Assembly: GCF_900637195.1 (NCBI RefSeq)
Contig: NZ_LR134356.1
Location: forward strand, 3,286,001-3,350,000
Origin: Mycolicibacterium aurum
Lineage (GTDB): Bacteria; Actinomycetota; Actinomycetes; Mycobacteriales; Mycobacteriaceae
Direction of reading: 5' to 3'
Length of the DNA stretch: 64,000 nt
Numbering within the stretch: the stretch's first letter is position 1; every line of letters begins with the position of its first letter. A program made the position numbers and the translations under genes. This document shows, one piece after another, positions 63,457 through 64,000 of this stretch. Under the pieces are notes generated by a model. It was not told the origin of the DNA. It saw only the letters and a list, made by a program, of their open reading frames with translations, and made no database searches.

Positions 63457-64000
63457 ATGCGTCAACGGGTCGCAGTGATCGGCGGCGGCATCGTCGGCGT
63501 GGCTGTCGCCAGGGAGCTGTTGCACCGACAACCCGATGCCGACGTGACGGTGTACGAGAAGGAAGACCGCCTCGCCGCGCACCAGACGGGACGCAACAGC
63601 GGCGTCGTTCACGCCGGGCCGTACTACCCACCGGGTTCAGCCAAAGCGCTGCTGTGCCGTCGCGGCGTCGGCCTGCTGGAGGAGTACTGCGCTCAGCACG
63701 CCATCACGCGCATCGTGTGCGGCAAGGTGCTCGTCGCGCTCGACGAGGCGGACCGCTCGCGGCTGGCGGGCATCGAGGAGCGCGCCCTCGCCAACGGGGT
63801 GCCCGGCGTCCGGACCATCGGCGCGGCTGAACTCCGCGAGTTGGAGCCGCACGTCCGCGGCGTCGCCGCACTGCACTCCCCCTCGACGTCGATCGTCGAC
63901 TTCGCCGAGGTGACCCGCTCACTGGCCGCCGACGCGGCGTCCGACGGCGCGGAGATCCTGCTCGGTCACGAGGTCACCGGCATGCGGCTTCGGGCGACGC
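63457..64000 (+). CDS. lhgO: L-2-hydroxyglutarate oxidase-like FAD-dependent oxidoreductase (partial)
   Basis: ATG 63457 with GAGGGGG upstream; open to the window's end (181 codons seen). RVAVIGGGIVGVAVARELL is the FAD-binding Rossmann motif, TGRNSGVVHAGPYYPPGSAK is the DAO-family signature with the LhgO-type HAGxYY, and ELRELEPHVRGVAALHSPST follows. LhgO oxidises L-2-hydroxyglutarate to 2-oxoglutarate. The C-terminal half lies outside the window, so other DAO-family oxidases are not excluded. Confidence 0.75.
   Translation, partial: MRQRVAVIGGGIVGVAVARELLHRQPDADVTVYEKEDRLAAHQTGRNSGVVHAGPYYPPGSAKALLCRRGVGLLEEYCAQHAITRIVCGKVLVALDEADRSRLAGIEERALANGVPGVRTIGAAELRELEPHVRGVAALHSPSTSIVDFAEVTRSLAADAASDGAEILLGHEVTGMRLRAT

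Overview
The window is chromosomal DNA of a rapidly growing mycobacterium (Mycolicibacterium type). Three things point there. The gene order der-cmk-rluB-scpB-scpA-parA, xerD-nudix-pyrG, mctB-steA-recN-nadK-tlyA and tyrS-mpg-ABC/TetR-Rv1684-Rv1683, followed by argC-J-B-D-F-R-G-H, is the order of the M. tuberculosis Rv1713-to-Rv1652 block read on the minus strand. A complete rRNA operon sits directly downstream of tyrS, as known for the rrnB locus of fast growers. The 16S gene has the short helix-18 form typical of fast growers. GC is high and several genes show leaderless-type promoters.

Layout. 1-2.6 kb: a secreted proline-rich repeat protein, a GyrA-tail/GNAT protein, a CAP-domain protein and a secreted hypothetical. 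2.9-13.1 kb: an integrated mobile element of about 10.2 kb in the 3' half of a tRNA-Pro(GGG) gene, bounded by perfect 44-bp direct repeats. It carries a tyrosine integrase, an excisionase-like protein, a regulator, a winged-helix replication-type protein, a chain of tiny translationally coupled genes, and a capsid module (protease, decoration protein, major capsid protein, scaffold-like protein, HNH nuclease). I see no large terminase, portal or tail gene. At the attL end is a two-gene cargo: a TIGR02391/HEPN-like protein with an R-x4-H motif and a single-pass membrane protein. This looks like a capsid-encoding phage satellite with possible defence cargo and is the most interesting part of the window.

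13.4-18.6 kb: a DUF222-HNH (13E12-type) protein, an iron-sulfur photolyase of the PhrB type and two TauE/SafE exporters. 18.6-36.1 kb: core genes for ribosome maturation, chromosome segregation, CTP synthesis, NADP, rRNA methylation, DNA repair and envelope/copper homeostasis, nearly all on the minus strand with 1-4 bp overlaps. 36.2-41.9 kb: 5S, 23S and 16S rRNA (minus strand) with terminator, leader boxA and a good promoter. 42-50 kb: tyrS, mpg, a leaderless ABC exporter operon with its TetR gene, a Trm112-like protein, a secreted protein and a PhaC-like/acyl-CoA-synthetase fusion. 50-54.9 kb: an ABC-F protein and four uncharacterised membrane or membrane-anchored proteins. 54.9-63.3 kb: the whole arginine biosynthesis operon with a candidate ArgR operator. 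The window ends inside a LhgO-like FAD oxidoreductase.

Start sites were set by Shine-Dalgarno matches, by ATGA/GTGA overlaps with the upstream stop, or by a -10 hexamer about 7 nt before the start codon. Family names come from motif and synteny recognition by eye; no database search was run.
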